Source: DATAFF01 sp963744915 (GTDB lineage Bacteria; Pseudomonadota; Alphaproteobacteria; Rhizobiales; Aestuariivirgaceae). Taken from it: a stretch of DNA of 64,000 bases. The position numbers were made by a program, and so were the translations under genes. The notes under the pieces are model-generated. The model did no database searches. It was not told the DNA's origin and saw only the letters and a list, made by a program, of their open reading frames with translations. This document shows positions 1 to 8,866 of the stretch, piece after piece. Every line of letters begins with the position of its first letter. Within the stretch, counting starts at the first letter, position 1. Location: positions 124,001-188,000 of the forward strand of contig CAVUUY010000006.1 in assembly GCA_963744915.1 (NCBI GenBank). The letters are read 5' to 3'.

Positions 1-2
1 GG

Positions 3-329
3 CCGTGGAGGGCGCCCAACTGGCTGATCGGCCTCAACACGGTGCTCGCTTTCGTCAATCTGCTGTTCCTCGGAGCCGGCGCCAAGGTCTGGGGCTATGC
101 CAATGCGCTGTGGGTCGGCTTCGCCTTTGCGGCGCTGATCGTGCCGGTGTTCGTGCTGCGCCACTATATCCAGGATGGCGGCCGCTTTCCGCCCAACGCG
201 CTGGCGGAGCTCGGGCTCAAGGGCAGCGATCTGGGCGAGCGCAAGGCCGGCATGCTGCCCTATCTGGCGCTCGCCGCCGGCTTGGTGGTGGTGTTGCTGG
301 CGGACCGGTATTTCCAGCTTCCATCGTGA
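3..329 (+). CDS. C-terminal part of a polytopic membrane protein
   Basis: The reading frame is open from the window edge to a TGA stop, giving the last 108 residues of a protein whose beginning lies outside. Two or three hydrophobic segments are visible: one around the first 25 residues, one across AFAALIVPVFVLRHYI, and one near the C-terminus in LALAAGLVVVLLA. They are separated by a short charged loop. The protein is therefore an inner membrane protein, possibly a permease of the APC superfamily, but no diagnostic motif remains in this fragment and the family is a guess. It converges on dnaE2 with a 41-base gap. Confidence 0.6.
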   Translation, partial: PWRAPNWLIGLNTVLAFVNLLFLGAGAKVWGYANALWVGFAFAALIVPVFVLRHYIQDGGRFPPNALAELGLKGSDLGERKAGMLPYLALAAGLVVVLLADRYFQLPS

Positions 330-370
330 TGGGAGCCGACCACTGCCAATGCCGAGTTGCCTAGGCGGCC

Positions 371-3300
371 CTACTGGAAGTCGCGTGATTTCGGGATGAT
401 GCGGTTCTGCCGCGGGTGGCGAGCCGGCGGCGGGTGCGAGCCGCCGGGTGCGCCGCGCGCCACCTCGTCGGCCCGCGCCAGCGGATTGACCAGAAGATCG
501 TCGGGCGCGAGCCTGGCGAGCCAATGGGTCAGATCCTCGATCCGGTGCGCGATGACATGGATGATGTCGTCCTGCCGCTGCACCCGGCCCTTGACCAGCA
601 TCAGCCGCGCCCCCATCACCGCCGAGCGGTAGGTCTCGAGCGTCTTCGGCCACACCACGATGTTGGCGATCGAAAACTCGTCCTCGAGCGTCATGAAGAC
701 GACGCCCTGCGCCGAGCCCGGTCGCTGCCTGACCAGCACCACCCCCGCCACCACCACCAGGGCATTGTTCCGCACGCCCGCGAGCGCCGCCATGTCGGTG
801 ACGCCGCGGCCGCGGCAGTCCTGCCGCAGAAATTCCATCGGGTGGCCTTTGAGCGATAGCTTGAGGGTCTGGTAGTCATTGACCACATGCTCCGACAGCG
901 GCATGTCGGGGAGCCGCACCGGCTCGTCATGACCTTGGTCCTCGAGCCCCTGCGCCGCAAACAGCGGCAACGGCCGGGCCCGCGCCAGCGCCTTCGCCTG
1001 CCACAGCGCCTGGCGCCGGTCGATGCCGAGCGAGCGGAAGGCATCGGCCGCCGCCAGCGTCTCGATCGAATGGACGGCGATGCCGGTGCGCTGCCTGAGC
1101 TCGGTCAGCGAGCCATAGGGCTTGCCGCCGCGCCGGGTGGCGGCCAGCCGCGCATCCGCCTCCTTCAGCCCATCCACCGAGCCGAGGCCGAGCTGCAGCA
1201 CGGGCGCGGACCCTGCGCCGGTGAGGGTCGCATCATAGTCGCTGCGATTGACATCGGGAGGGCTGACGTCAACCCCATGCTCGCGGGCATCGCGCACGAT
1301 CTGGGCCGGGGCGTAGAATCCCATCGGCTGCGAATTGAGCAGGCCGGCCGCGAAAGCCGCCGGATAGCGGCATTTGATCCAGGCCGAGACATAGACGAGA
1401 TGGGCAAAGCTCGCAGCATGGCTTTCCGGGAAGCCATATTCGCCGAATCCCTTGATCTGATTGAAGCAGCGCTCGGCGAAGCTGCGGTCATAGCCGCGCT
1501 CGACCATGCGGGCGATCATCTTCTGCTCGAGCCGCCCGATGGTGCCGCGCCGCTTGAACGTCGCCATCGCCTTGCGCAGCTCGTTGAGCTCGCCGGGCGT
1601 GAAATCCGCCGCCACCATGGCAAGCTTCATCGCCTGCTCCTGGAACAGCGGCACGCCCTTGGTCTTGCCGAGCACCGCATAGAGCTCGTCCGCATCGCCG
1701 AAAGCCGGGTCGGGGGCAGGATATTCCTCGCGCTCCAGGCCCTGGCGGCGCCGCAGATAGGGATGGACCATGTCACCCTGGATCGGGCCGGGGCGGACGA
1801 TCGCCACCTCGATCACCAGATCGTAGAACGTCTTCGGCCTAAGCCGCGGCAGCATGTTCATCTGGGCCCGGCTCTCGACCTGGAAGACGCCGATCGAATC
1901 GGCGCGGCACAGCATCTCGTAGACTTCGGGCTCCTCGCGCGGCACCGTCGCCAGCGTGTAGTCCACCCCATGCCAGGCGGCGATCAGCTCGAAGCATTTG
2001 CGGATGCAGGTCAGCATGCCGAGGCCAAGCACATCGACCTTGAGGATGCCGAGCTCGTCGATGTCGTCCTTGTCCCATTCGATGACGGTGCGGTCCGCCA
2101 TCGCCGCATTGCCGATCGGCACCGTCTCGTCGAGCCGCCGCCGCGTCAGCACGAAGCCGCCGACATGCTGCGACAAATGCCGGGGAAAGCCGATGATCTC
2201 CTCGGCAAGGGCAATGACCTGCGACAGCAGCGGATCGCTCGCGTCGAGCCCTTTTTCCTGCAGCCGCCGATCGGTCAGCTCCTGCGACGGGCCGCCCCAC
2301 AGGGTGCCGGCGAGCGCCGCCGTGACATCCTCCGACAGCCCCATGGCCTTGCCGACCTCGCGCACCGCGCTGCGGCCGCGATAGGTGATGACGGTTGCCG
2401 CCAGGCCGGCCCGCTCGCGGCCGTAACGGTCATAGAGATATTGGATCACCTCCTCGCGCCGCTCATGCTCGAAATCGATGTCGATGTCGGGCGGCTCGCG
2501 GCGCTCCTCCGACAGGAAGCGCTCGAACAGGAGATCGATCTCGGTGGGATCGACGGCGGTGACGCCGAGGCAGTAGCAGACCGCCGAATTGGCGGCCGAG
2601 CCGCGCCCCTGGCACAGGATCGGCTGTTGCCGCGAGCGGGCGAAGCGGACGATGTCATGGACGGTGAGGAAATAGCGCGCATAGTCGAGCTTCTCGATCA
2701 GCGCCAGCTCCTTTTCGAGCATCGCCCCGACCTTTGCCGGGATGCCGTCCGGATAGCGCTCCGCCGCCCCCGCCCAGGTCAGCTGCGTGAGATGCACCTG
2801 CGGCGTGAGGTGGGCCGGCACCGGCTCGTCGGGATATTCGTAATGGAGCTCGGCGAGCGAGAAGGTCAGGGCCTCGGCGATCTCGACGGTGCGGTCAACC
2901 GCATTCTCGTGGCCGCGAAACAGCCGCAGCATCTCCTCGGCGGGCTTCAGGTGCCGCTCGCTGTTGACGGCGAGCCGGAAGCCGGCTTCGGCGATGGTGC
3001 ATTTCTCGCGGATGCAGGTCAGGACATCCTGCAGCATGCGCCGGTCGGGATGGTGATAGAGCACGTCATTGGTGGCGATGAGCGGGGTGCGGTGCGTGCG
3101 TGCCGTCTCGGCAAGAGCAGCAAGCCGCGCCCGCTCCCCGGCCTGGCGCAGCAGCGCCGCCACGAGGTAGGTCGGCTGCTCGATCTTGCCCCTGATGGCG
3201 CGCATGGCGGCAAGGAAGGGCGGTTTCGGCATGCCGCGCGGCGGCACGATGGCGAACAGCGAGCCCGCCTGGAATTCCGCCACATCATCGAGGGTGAGGA

Positions 3301-3640
3301 TGCATTTGCCCTTCTCGGTGCGGCGCTGCCCGCGCGATACGAGCCGCGTCAGCCGGCCATAGGCGGCCCGGTCCCCGGGCCAGGCGAGGAGGCTGGCAAA
3401 GGCGGCATGCGGCGGCGTCTCCCCGTCCACGAGGTCGAGCCTGACGCCGGGAATGAATTTCACCCCATTCGCCTTGGCGCTGGCATGGGCGCGGACCAGT
3501 CCCGCCATGGTGTTGCGGTCGGTGACGGCGAGCGCCGCCAGGCCGAGATGCCTGGCCTGGCCCACCAGCTCTTCGGGATGCGAGCCGCCTTCGAGAAAGG
3601 TGAAGTTGGTGAACGCCTGGAGCTCGGCGAAACCGGTCAT
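371..3640 (-). CDS. dnaE2: Error-prone DNA polymerase III alpha subunit DnaE2 (ImuC)
   Basis: This is the translesion polymerase of the ImuA-ImuB-DnaE2 mutasome, which makes damage-induced mutations. The chosen start gives 1089 residues, the usual DnaE2 length; the protein opens with a PHP domain (MTGFAELQAFTNFTFLEG) and continues into the PolIII alpha palm. The catalytic region carries PDIDIDFEHERREEVIQY and the downstream GFGEYGFPESHAASFAHLVY stretch typical of this family, and an OB-fold lies near the C-terminus. The open frame extends upstream into imuB, but the start at 3640 fits the family N-terminus and lies 11 bases after the imuB stop. It is the third gene of an SOS operon. Confidence 0.95.
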   Translation of the reverse strand: MTGFAELQAFTNFTFLEGGSHPEELVGQARHLGLAALAVTDRNTMAGLVRAHASAKANGVKFIPGVRLDLVDGETPPHAAFASLLAWPGDRAAYGRLTRLVSRGQRRTEKGKCILTLDDVAEFQAGSLFAIVPPRGMPKPPFLAAMRAIRGKIEQPTYLVAALLRQAGERARLAALAETARTHRTPLIATNDVLYHHPDRRMLQDVLTCIREKCTIAEAGFRLAVNSERHLKPAEEMLRLFRGHENAVDRTVEIAEALTFSLAELHYEYPDEPVPAHLTPQVHLTQLTWAGAAERYPDGIPAKVGAMLEKELALIEKLDYARYFLTVHDIVRFARSRQQPILCQGRGSAANSAVCYCLGVTAVDPTEIDLLFERFLSEERREPPDIDIDFEHERREEVIQYLYDRYGRERAGLAATVITYRGRSAVREVGKAMGLSEDVTAALAGTLWGGPSQELTDRRLQEKGLDASDPLLSQVIALAEEIIGFPRHLSQHVGGFVLTRRRLDETVPIGNAAMADRTVIEWDKDDIDELGILKVDVLGLGMLTCIRKCFELIAAWHGVDYTLATVPREEPEVYEMLCRADSIGVFQVESRAQMNMLPRLRPKTFYDLVIEVAIVRPGPIQGDMVHPYLRRRQGLEREEYPAPDPAFGDADELYAVLGKTKGVPLFQEQAMKLAMVAADFTPGELNELRKAMATFKRRGTIGRLEQKMIARMVERGYDRSFAERCFNQIKGFGEYGFPESHAASFAHLVYVSAWIKCRYPAAFAAGLLNSQPMGFYAPAQIVRDAREHGVDVSPPDVNRSDYDATLTGAGSAPVLQLGLGSVDGLKEADARLAATRRGGKPYGSLTELRQRTGIAVHSIETLAAADAFRSLGIDRRQALWQAKALARARPLPLFAAQGLEDQGHDEPVRLPDMPLSEHVVNDYQTLKLSLKGHPMEFLRQDCRGRGVTDMAALAGVRNNALVVVAGVVLVRQRPGSAQGVVFMTLEDEFSIANIVVWPKTLETYRSAVMGARLMLVKGRVQRQDDIIHVIAHRIEDLTHWLARLAPDDLLVNPLARADEVARGAPGGSHPPPARHPRQNRIIPKSRDFQ

Positions 3641-3651
3641 TTGCCCTGGCC

Positions 3652-5217
3652 TTACGGAAAAAGCCCATGGATGAACCAGGCTGGCGGCGCGTCGGCTTCC
3701 TGGTAGAGGCCCTGCCGATAGAGCCAGTAGCGGCGGCCCATCTCGTCCTCGACCAGGTAGTAGTCGCGAGCCGGGCCGGTCTTCGGCAGCGCCCGCCACC
3801 ATTCAGCCTCGATCCGTTCCGGGCCGTCCGCCCGTGTCACCCGGTGGGCGGCGCGGCGCCAGGTAAAATGCATGGGCGGTCCATCGGGCACCGCGGCAAT
3901 GACCTTGACCGGCTCGGGCGGGGCGAGCAGCAGGAGCGGCCGGGGAAGGTCCGGCGGCGCCGCTGCGGGAGGGCCGTGGTTCCTGGCGAAGGGCGAGGCC
4001 GGCCGCTCCGCCCGCTCCGGGATGTGGCTCGCCACGGGGAGGAAGGCGGACAGCCTGCCGCCATCGTCCCGGTTGGCGATCCGGTCGGCCAGCGCTGCAA
4101 GCGCCGTGCCGTCGCGAAGCGGGCCGGCAGCCGATCCGGCGAGGCTCGTCTGCAGCGGCTCGACAGTGGCGGTCTCGCTCGCCTCGAGCGTTGCCGCCTC
4201 GATGCCGAAGCCGAGATCGAGCCCGTCGAGCTTGGGCGCAAGCAGGCTCGCCATGTGCCTGCCGTCGACCGAGGGGGCGGCGAGCCCGGCCTGGACGGCG
4301 ACACGCGAGCCGTCGACCCGGTAGAGCTTGAGCACCAGGCGCGTGCTGCCGCACCCCTCGCGGGCGAGCGCTTCGCTCAGAAGCTGGGTCATCCGGCGGA
4401 GCAGGAAGGCGATGGCATCGGCGGTGATGGCCGGCTCGTCGAGCGATTGCCGCACGGCGAAGCGCGGCGGCGGATTGAGCGGCACCAGCGGGGTCTTGGT
4501 CAGGCCGAGCGCGGCATCGAGCTTGTCGAGCACCTCGCCCGGCAGCGTGCTGTTGCGGAAGCGCCGGGCGAGCGCTGCACGGGGCAGCGGGTAAAGATCG
4601 AGGATCCGCTTCAAGCCGAGCCGCTTCAGGGTGCTGACGGTTTCCGGCAGAAGGCCGAGGGCGGCCACCGGCAGCTTGGCCAGCGCCGTGCGCTCGCCGT
4701 CTTCCGGAACAATGACCGGTGCGCCATCACGGCTGGCGAAACGGCTGAGGCCACGGGCTGCCGGCGGATTGCCGGCGAGCGCCAGCCGCACGGTCAGCCC
4801 GAGTGCCGTCAACCGTTCCCGGATAATGGCGAGAAAGCGCGCCTCGCCGCCGAAGAGATGCGGAATACCGGTGGCATCGAGCGTGATGCCGTCCGGCTTG
4901 TCGAGCATGATGGAGGGGCTCCACCGCTCCGCCCAGCGGGCAAGCGCCAGCAGCGCCGCCTCGTCCTTTTTCGGCTCGTGGATCTCCGACAGGAGATCCG
5001 GCACCCGCGCCCGGGCATCGGCCAGCCGGTCGCCCGGTGCCAGCCCCAGCCCCCGGGCCACCCGGTTGATGGCGGCAAGGCGCATGCCTTTAGCCCCGGC
5101 GGTGACCAGGACGAAGGGCGCTTCCGGCGGCGGCAACGGCTCCCCGGCCTGCCGCAGCGCCCGCATCAGCTGCTCCACCGGAAACAGCGGCAACCACAGA
5201 GAAACAATGCGTCGCAT
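3652..5217 (-). CDS. imuB: Y-family polymerase-like mutasome protein ImuB
   Basis: ImuB is a catalytically dead Y-family polymerase relative that links ImuA and DnaE2 and recruits the mutasome to the beta clamp. The 521-residue product begins MRRIVSLWLPLFPVEQLM, the ImuB version of the polymerase start in which the usual catalytic acidic residue is replaced. The palm and little-finger regions of the family are recognisable (for example LDATGIPHLFGGEARF). The start overlaps the 3' end of imuA by 128 bases in another frame. The position between imuA and dnaE2 is the standard order of the cassette. No canonical clamp-binding peptide was clear to me by eye. Confidence 0.93.
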   Translation of the reverse strand: MRRIVSLWLPLFPVEQLMRALRQAGEPLPPPEAPFVLVTAGAKGMRLAAINRVARGLGLAPGDRLADARARVPDLLSEIHEPKKDEAALLALARWAERWSPSIMLDKPDGITLDATGIPHLFGGEARFLAIIRERLTALGLTVRLALAGNPPAARGLSRFASRDGAPVIVPEDGERTALAKLPVAALGLLPETVSTLKRLGLKRILDLYPLPRAALARRFRNSTLPGEVLDKLDAALGLTKTPLVPLNPPPRFAVRQSLDEPAITADAIAFLLRRMTQLLSEALAREGCGSTRLVLKLYRVDGSRVAVQAGLAAPSVDGRHMASLLAPKLDGLDLGFGIEAATLEASETATVEPLQTSLAGSAAGPLRDGTALAALADRIANRDDGGRLSAFLPVASHIPERAERPASPFARNHGPPAAAPPDLPRPLLLLAPPEPVKVIAAVPDGPPMHFTWRRAAHRVTRADGPERIEAEWWRALPKTGPARDYYLVEDEMGRRYWLYRQGLYQEADAPPAWFIHGLFP

Positions 5218-6025
5218 GATCCCATTCCACTGAAAACTCCCCCGGTTTTCCCCGGCGACAGCGCAGCAGCGCGAGGCGCCAGGCCGGTTTTCCCGGGGCG
5301 CGCGGGTCGAATGGCGGCGGCAGCGATGGGAGGCTTGCCACCGACCAGCGGCTGCGCGCCGCGCTCGGCAGGCCTGAGGCTTTCGCCATGACGATGATGG
5401 CCGGGGTCTTCCCGGCCTGGGCCGCCAAAGCGAGGCGGCGGGCCGCGGCCACGCTGCAGCGAGCCGGATCGAGATCGAGGATGACGCCGCTCAACGACCC
5501 TGATTTGAGAGCCTCATCCGCCGTCCACAGCACCGCCTGCTGCGTGCGCAGCGCCACCGTCAGGATCCGGGCTGCCGGCATCCCGATGGCATCGAGGCCC
5601 GGGCCGTGGAGCCCGCCCGCTTCCATTCCCATGCGGGCGAGGCGGCACCACAGCAGGGGACGGCCGTCCTCGCCAAGCGCCAGCAGCCGGCGCCTGCCGA
5701 GCGCCGCCGCAAAGCCCATCGCCGCCGCCACATCCCCGGCCTGCCGGGGGGCGATCTCATGCAGCCCATCGGCAGCGAGACCGTCGGCCGGGAGCCGGGC
5801 ATCGATAAGCGAGAGCCCGAGCCGCCATGGCGTGGCCGGCGCCGTTCCGGCCGTTTCCGCAACGAGCCCGGGCAGATCCCCCTCCAGCCGCCAGATCCGT
5901 TGCCGCAAAGTCTCGACCAGCGCCTGTCTTGCGCAGGAATTATCAGCAATGTCCGTGGCTTGCCGGTATTCCAGCGTGATGGATGCCGGTTCCGCCGCAG
6001 GGAGCTGCGCCGGTGTGCTCGCCAT
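5090..6025 (-). CDS. imuA: Mutasome accessory protein ImuA (RecA/SulA-like)
   Basis: ImuA is the RecA-like first protein of the alphaproteobacterial mutagenesis cassette and acts with ImuB and DnaE2. The product has 311 residues, including the family element GLHEIAPRQAGDVAAAMGF and the C-terminal EFSVEWDHATHCFSV. Two in-frame ATG codons exist; I chose the one at 6025 because AAGGA stands about eight bases upstream, while the ATG at 6049 lies inside the predicted LexA box. The last 40 or so residues are encoded over the start of imuB, a longer overlap than I would expect, though the EWDHATH ending region is conserved in the family. Confidence 0.9.
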   Translation of the reverse strand: MASTPAQLPAAEPASITLEYRQATDIADNSCARQALVETLRQRIWRLEGDLPGLVAETAGTAPATPWRLGLSLIDARLPADGLAADGLHEIAPRQAGDVAAAMGFAAALGRRRLLALGEDGRPLLWCRLARMGMEAGGLHGPGLDAIGMPAARILTVALRTQQAVLWTADEALKSGSLSGVILDLDPARCSVAAARRLALAAQAGKTPAIIVMAKASGLPSAARSRWSVASLPSLPPPFDPRAPGKPAWRLALLRCRRGKPGEFSVEWDHATHCFSVVAAVSGGAADAGAAAGRGAVAAAGSALRPGHRRG

Positions 6026-6041
6026 GATGAGATCCTTAAAT

Positions 6042-6056
6042 GTTGCCATTTTGTTC
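6042..6056 (-). promoter_or_regulatory. Probable LexA (SOS) box of the imuA operon
   Basis: The plus strand reads GTTGCCATTTTGTTC, a match at seven of eight fixed positions to the alphaproteobacterial LexA operator GTTC-N7-GTTC. It lies immediately upstream of the imuA ribosome binding site, where a repressor would block transcription. Placement before imuA-imuB-dnaE2, which is SOS-controlled in related bacteria, supports the call. Binding is inferred, not shown. Confidence 0.7.
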
Positions 6057-6100
6057 TAGCGCAATGCGCAAGCCGCCGTCAAGTTTCCGACCGCTAACAC

Positions 6101-6964
6101 TTACTGCGGCTTGGCGACCCGGTTGTGCAGCACGCCGACGCCGTCGAGCTCGACCTCGATCTCGTCGCCCGTTTGCAGCGCCCGCGTCTTGCCGGGCGTC
6201 CCGGTGAAGATCAGGTCCCCCGGCTCGAGCGTGAACTGCTGCGACAGCTCCGCGACGATCGCCGCCACCTTGTTGATCATCCGCGACGTGCGGGTGCTCT
6301 GCACCACCTTGCCATTGAGCCGCGTCGTCAGCCGGAGATCGTCATAGAGCAGGCCCGGCACGATCCAGGGACCGAGCGGCGCGAATGTGTCGCTGCCCTT
6401 GGCCCTGAGGATCTGCAGCGGCGAAAAGGGATAGCCCCGCTCGGTGACATCATTGCCCGCCGTCACCCCGAAGACGTGATCGAGCGCCTCCTTCGGGCTC
6501 ACCCGGCGCGCCTGCTTGCCGATCACCACCACCATCTCGCCTTCATAATTGAGATTGGTCGAATCGGCCGGCGGCACGATCTCGTCGTGGTCGCCGACCA
6601 GCGCGCTCGGCAGCTTGGCGAAATAGCCCGGACCCGGGCCGGCATTGCCGGGCAGCGGCGGATTGTCAGGATAGTTGAGGGCAATCCCGATGATCTTGCC
6701 CGGTATCACCGGCGGCAGCAGCTTCAGCCCCTCGAGCGGAAAGACGCGGCCGGTCACCTGGGCGGCGGGATCGAGGAAGCTGCGATCGATCTCATGCACC
6801 CCGCCCGCCGACAGCACGCCGTAACGGATTTGCCCGTCGGCCTCGAAGCGGCCGAATCGCAACGGCGCATCATCGCCAAGCGTGACCTGGGCAGAGGCCT
6901 CACCCGCGACGACAAGCGCCGTCAGCAGCAGCAGGGCGACGAGCTTGACGAGGCGCAACGGCAT
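6101..6964 (-). CDS. Exported fumarylacetoacetate hydrolase-fold protein
   Basis: The protein has 287 residues and the C-terminal FAH fold: NYEGEMVVVIGK and AGNDVTERGY supply the acidic metal-binding residues, and DLIFTGTPGKTRALQTGDEI is the typical late glycine loop. Two features are unusual. The N-terminus (MPLRLVKLVALLLLTALVV, then GEASAQ) is a clear signal peptide, whereas FAH enzymes are normally cytoplasmic. The active-site segment that usually reads NYxxHxxE is here NYPDNPPL, with no histidine. Its ATG overlaps the stop of the upstream NicO-type transporter (TGATG), so it is translated with the zinc cassette. A periplasmic hydrolase or binding role linked to metal uptake is an inference; the substrate is unknown. 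Confidence 0.8.
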   Translation of the reverse strand: MPLRLVKLVALLLLTALVVAGEASAQVTLGDDAPLRFGRFEADGQIRYGVLSAGGVHEIDRSFLDPAAQVTGRVFPLEGLKLLPPVIPGKIIGIALNYPDNPPLPGNAGPGPGYFAKLPSALVGDHDEIVPPADSTNLNYEGEMVVVIGKQARRVSPKEALDHVFGVTAGNDVTERGYPFSPLQILRAKGSDTFAPLGPWIVPGLLYDDLRLTTRLNGKVVQSTRTSRMINKVAAIVAELSQQFTLEPGDLIFTGTPGKTRALQTGDEIEVELDGVGVLHNRVAKPQ

Positions 6965-8103
6965 CAGCCGACCGACATTCCGCCATGCAGCGTTCCCCAG
7001 AACAAGGTGAGGCCGACCAGCACCAGCAGGACCCCGGCGCCGGCCTTGAGCGTCAGGGCGATGGTGCCAAGCCATGCCGTGTCGCTCTTCGCCAGCCGCA
7101 GCGCGAGCCGGCGCGAGCCGACCGCGATGGCGGCGATCGCCGATACCGTCAGCGCGGTGCCCAGCGCCATCACGAAGGTCGACACCACGCCGGCCCAGTA
7201 AAGCCCGGCGGCGGAGGAGAACAGCAGCACCAGCAGCGCCCCGGTGCACGGCCGGATGCCGACCGCCAGTGCGATGGACAGCGCCCGGCGCAGCGACCAG
7301 TCGCCATCGAGCGAAACCGCCGAGGGCAAATGATTGTGGCCGCAATCATGATCATCCGCGCCATGATCATGATCGCAGTGGGCATGTCCGTGATGATGGC
7401 GATGATCGTGATGGTGGTGGTGACCATGATGATGATGGCCGTGGCCGGCCGGCGCCAGCGCCGGCTGAAGCGAGCGCGCCTGCAGGCGGCTGGCAAGCGC
7501 CTGCCACAGCAGCCAGAAACCCATTCCGGCGATGAGGAGGTAGCTCGTGGCCTCGAGATAGCGCGCCACCTGCCGGGTCACGCCCGACGCCGCGCCGAGC
7601 ATCCAAACCAGCACGCTGACCAGCGCCACCGCCGTGACCGCCTGGATCAGGGCCGAGAGGAAGGCGATGGCGACGCCGCGCCGCAGCCGCTCGCCATTGC
7701 CGACCAGCCATGCCGAGACCACCGCCTTGCCATGGCCGGGACCCGCCGCATGGAACACGCCATAGCCGAAGCTCAGCCCGATCAGGGTGAAGGAGGCAAG
7801 CCACGGCGTGGTTCGCTTGATGTCGCGAATGGCCAGCGACATGGCGCGGTAATATTGCTGCTGCTTGAAAAGGATCCAACCCGCCGGATCGGTCAGGGCC
7901 GACGGCGCCGTCGCCTCGTTGCGCGGCCCGATCAGGAGCTTGCTCGGATCGATCCTGGGCTTCGTGGTCGTGGCCGCCACCCCCGGCTGTGCCGGTGTCG
8001 GCGCCGGCGGTTCGGCCCGTGACGGCGTGGTGGGCAGGATCAACAGCAGCACCAGCGCCAGCAGCAGCGCGGCAACCCGACAGCACCAAACAGGCCGCGT
8101 CAT
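6964..8103 (-). CDS. NicO/RcnA-family metal transporter, ZevB-like, with histidine-rich loop
   Basis: A 379-residue inner membrane protein with an N-terminal signal or anchor segment and about six further hydrophobic segments. Family hallmarks are FHAAGPGHGKAVVSAWL in an early membrane segment and GIRPCTGALLVLLF later. A cytoplasmic or periplasmic loop at about residues 219-250 is packed with histidines and aspartates, as expected for metal capture. The start at 8103 forms an ATGA overlap with the upstream gene. NicO proteins export or import nickel, cobalt or zinc; the pairing with a DUF1007 protein matches ZevAB, the zinc acquisition pair described in Haemophilus. The Zur-like site at the operon head favours zinc. 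Confidence 0.85.
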   Translation of the reverse strand: MTRPVWCCRVAALLLALVLLLILPTTPSRAEPPAPTPAQPGVAATTTKPRIDPSKLLIGPRNEATAPSALTDPAGWILFKQQQYYRAMSLAIRDIKRTTPWLASFTLIGLSFGYGVFHAAGPGHGKAVVSAWLVGNGERLRRGVAIAFLSALIQAVTAVALVSVLVWMLGAASGVTRQVARYLEATSYLLIAGMGFWLLWQALASRLQARSLQPALAPAGHGHHHHGHHHHHDHRHHHGHAHCDHDHGADDHDCGHNHLPSAVSLDGDWSLRRALSIALAVGIRPCTGALLVLLFSSAAGLYWAGVVSTFVMALGTALTVSAIAAIAVGSRRLALRLAKSDTAWLGTIALTLKAGAGVLLVLVGLTLFWGTLHGGMSVG

Positions 8104-8774
8104 CCTGCCGCTCCCTTGTTGCAAACCACCGCCACCGGATGGGCGAACATGATCCCGAAATCGTCCTCCTGGTCCGGCGTCCAGTCCTTCCCCTTGGTGG
8201 CGAGCATCGCCTTGGTGTCCTCGGTCTGATTCGGGTCGGGCGGATCGCGAACCTCGATTCGGCAGGATTGCGGCTTGTTGCCAAGGGCTTCCACCGGCTC
8301 CTTGCCGACGAAATCGATCGCTATGTAGAAGGTCGGATCATAAATTCGGTAAATGAATTCCGCGCTGCGCGGGTCTACCGGCTTGACGAACGGCACGACG
8401 AAATGCATGCGCAGCCGGCCGTCATCTCCCATGAGCTGACCGTAGTCGGTGACATCGGCCCATTTCATCTTTTCGCCGTTGAGGCGGCCATAGACGAAAT
8501 AGCTCCATTCCTTGAGATTATCGATGTTTTCCTTGGCCAGCGGCTCAAGCTCGTCGGTGGTCAGCATGCCATCCTTGTTGACGTCGAGCCCCTCGGTCGC
8601 CATCGACGAATAATCCGGATCGAACACCCATTCGACATTGATGGCATTGATCAGCCCGGCGTCATTGAAGACCACGTCGGACGTCGTCTCGATGAACACA
8701 TGCGGGTGCGCCCGCGCCTGGGGCACTGCGGCAAGCATGGCAATGGTCGAGGCAAACAACAACCGCCCGATCAT
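8100..8774 (-). CDS. DUF1007 periplasmic protein, ZevA-like
   Basis: The 224-residue product starts with a signal peptide (MIGRLLFASTIAMLAAVPQA, cleaved near RAHPHVF) and carries the DUF1007 opening HPHVFIETTSDVVFND. A calcium-loop-like stretch, DVNKDGMLTTDE, follows at about residues 65-76. DUF1007 proteins sit beside NicO transporters and, in Haemophilus ZevA, are needed for zinc uptake under limitation. Here the gene is directly followed by the NicO gene with a four-base overlap and lies 92 bases after znuB. I infer a role in delivering zinc to the transporter from the periplasm. Confidence 0.85.
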   Translation of the reverse strand: MIGRLLFASTIAMLAAVPQARAHPHVFIETTSDVVFNDAGLINAINVEWVFDPDYSSMATEGLDVNKDGMLTTDELEPLAKENIDNLKEWSYFVYGRLNGEKMKWADVTDYGQLMGDDGRLRMHFVVPFVKPVDPRSAEFIYRIYDPTFYIAIDFVGKEPVEALGNKPQSCRIEVRDPPDPNQTEDTKAMLATKGKDWTPDQEDDFGIMFAHPVAVVCNKGAAG

Positions 8775-8866
8775 TCTGACCCGTCAAATCCGGTTCGAAT
8801 GCGGCGGGGACCATGCGCACGGATTGTGCCCAAAACGTGGAGAAAGCGCCCTTCGGTTGCGTGTCC

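Noticed and set aside
887..3706. Long open frames opposite dnaE2 (plus strand, over 900 codons), and similar frames opposite gltB (29573-33526) and the oxidoreductase gene
   Set aside because: They are rich in Arg, Gly and Ala, have no family motifs and mirror strong genes; high-GC codon use produces such antisense frames.
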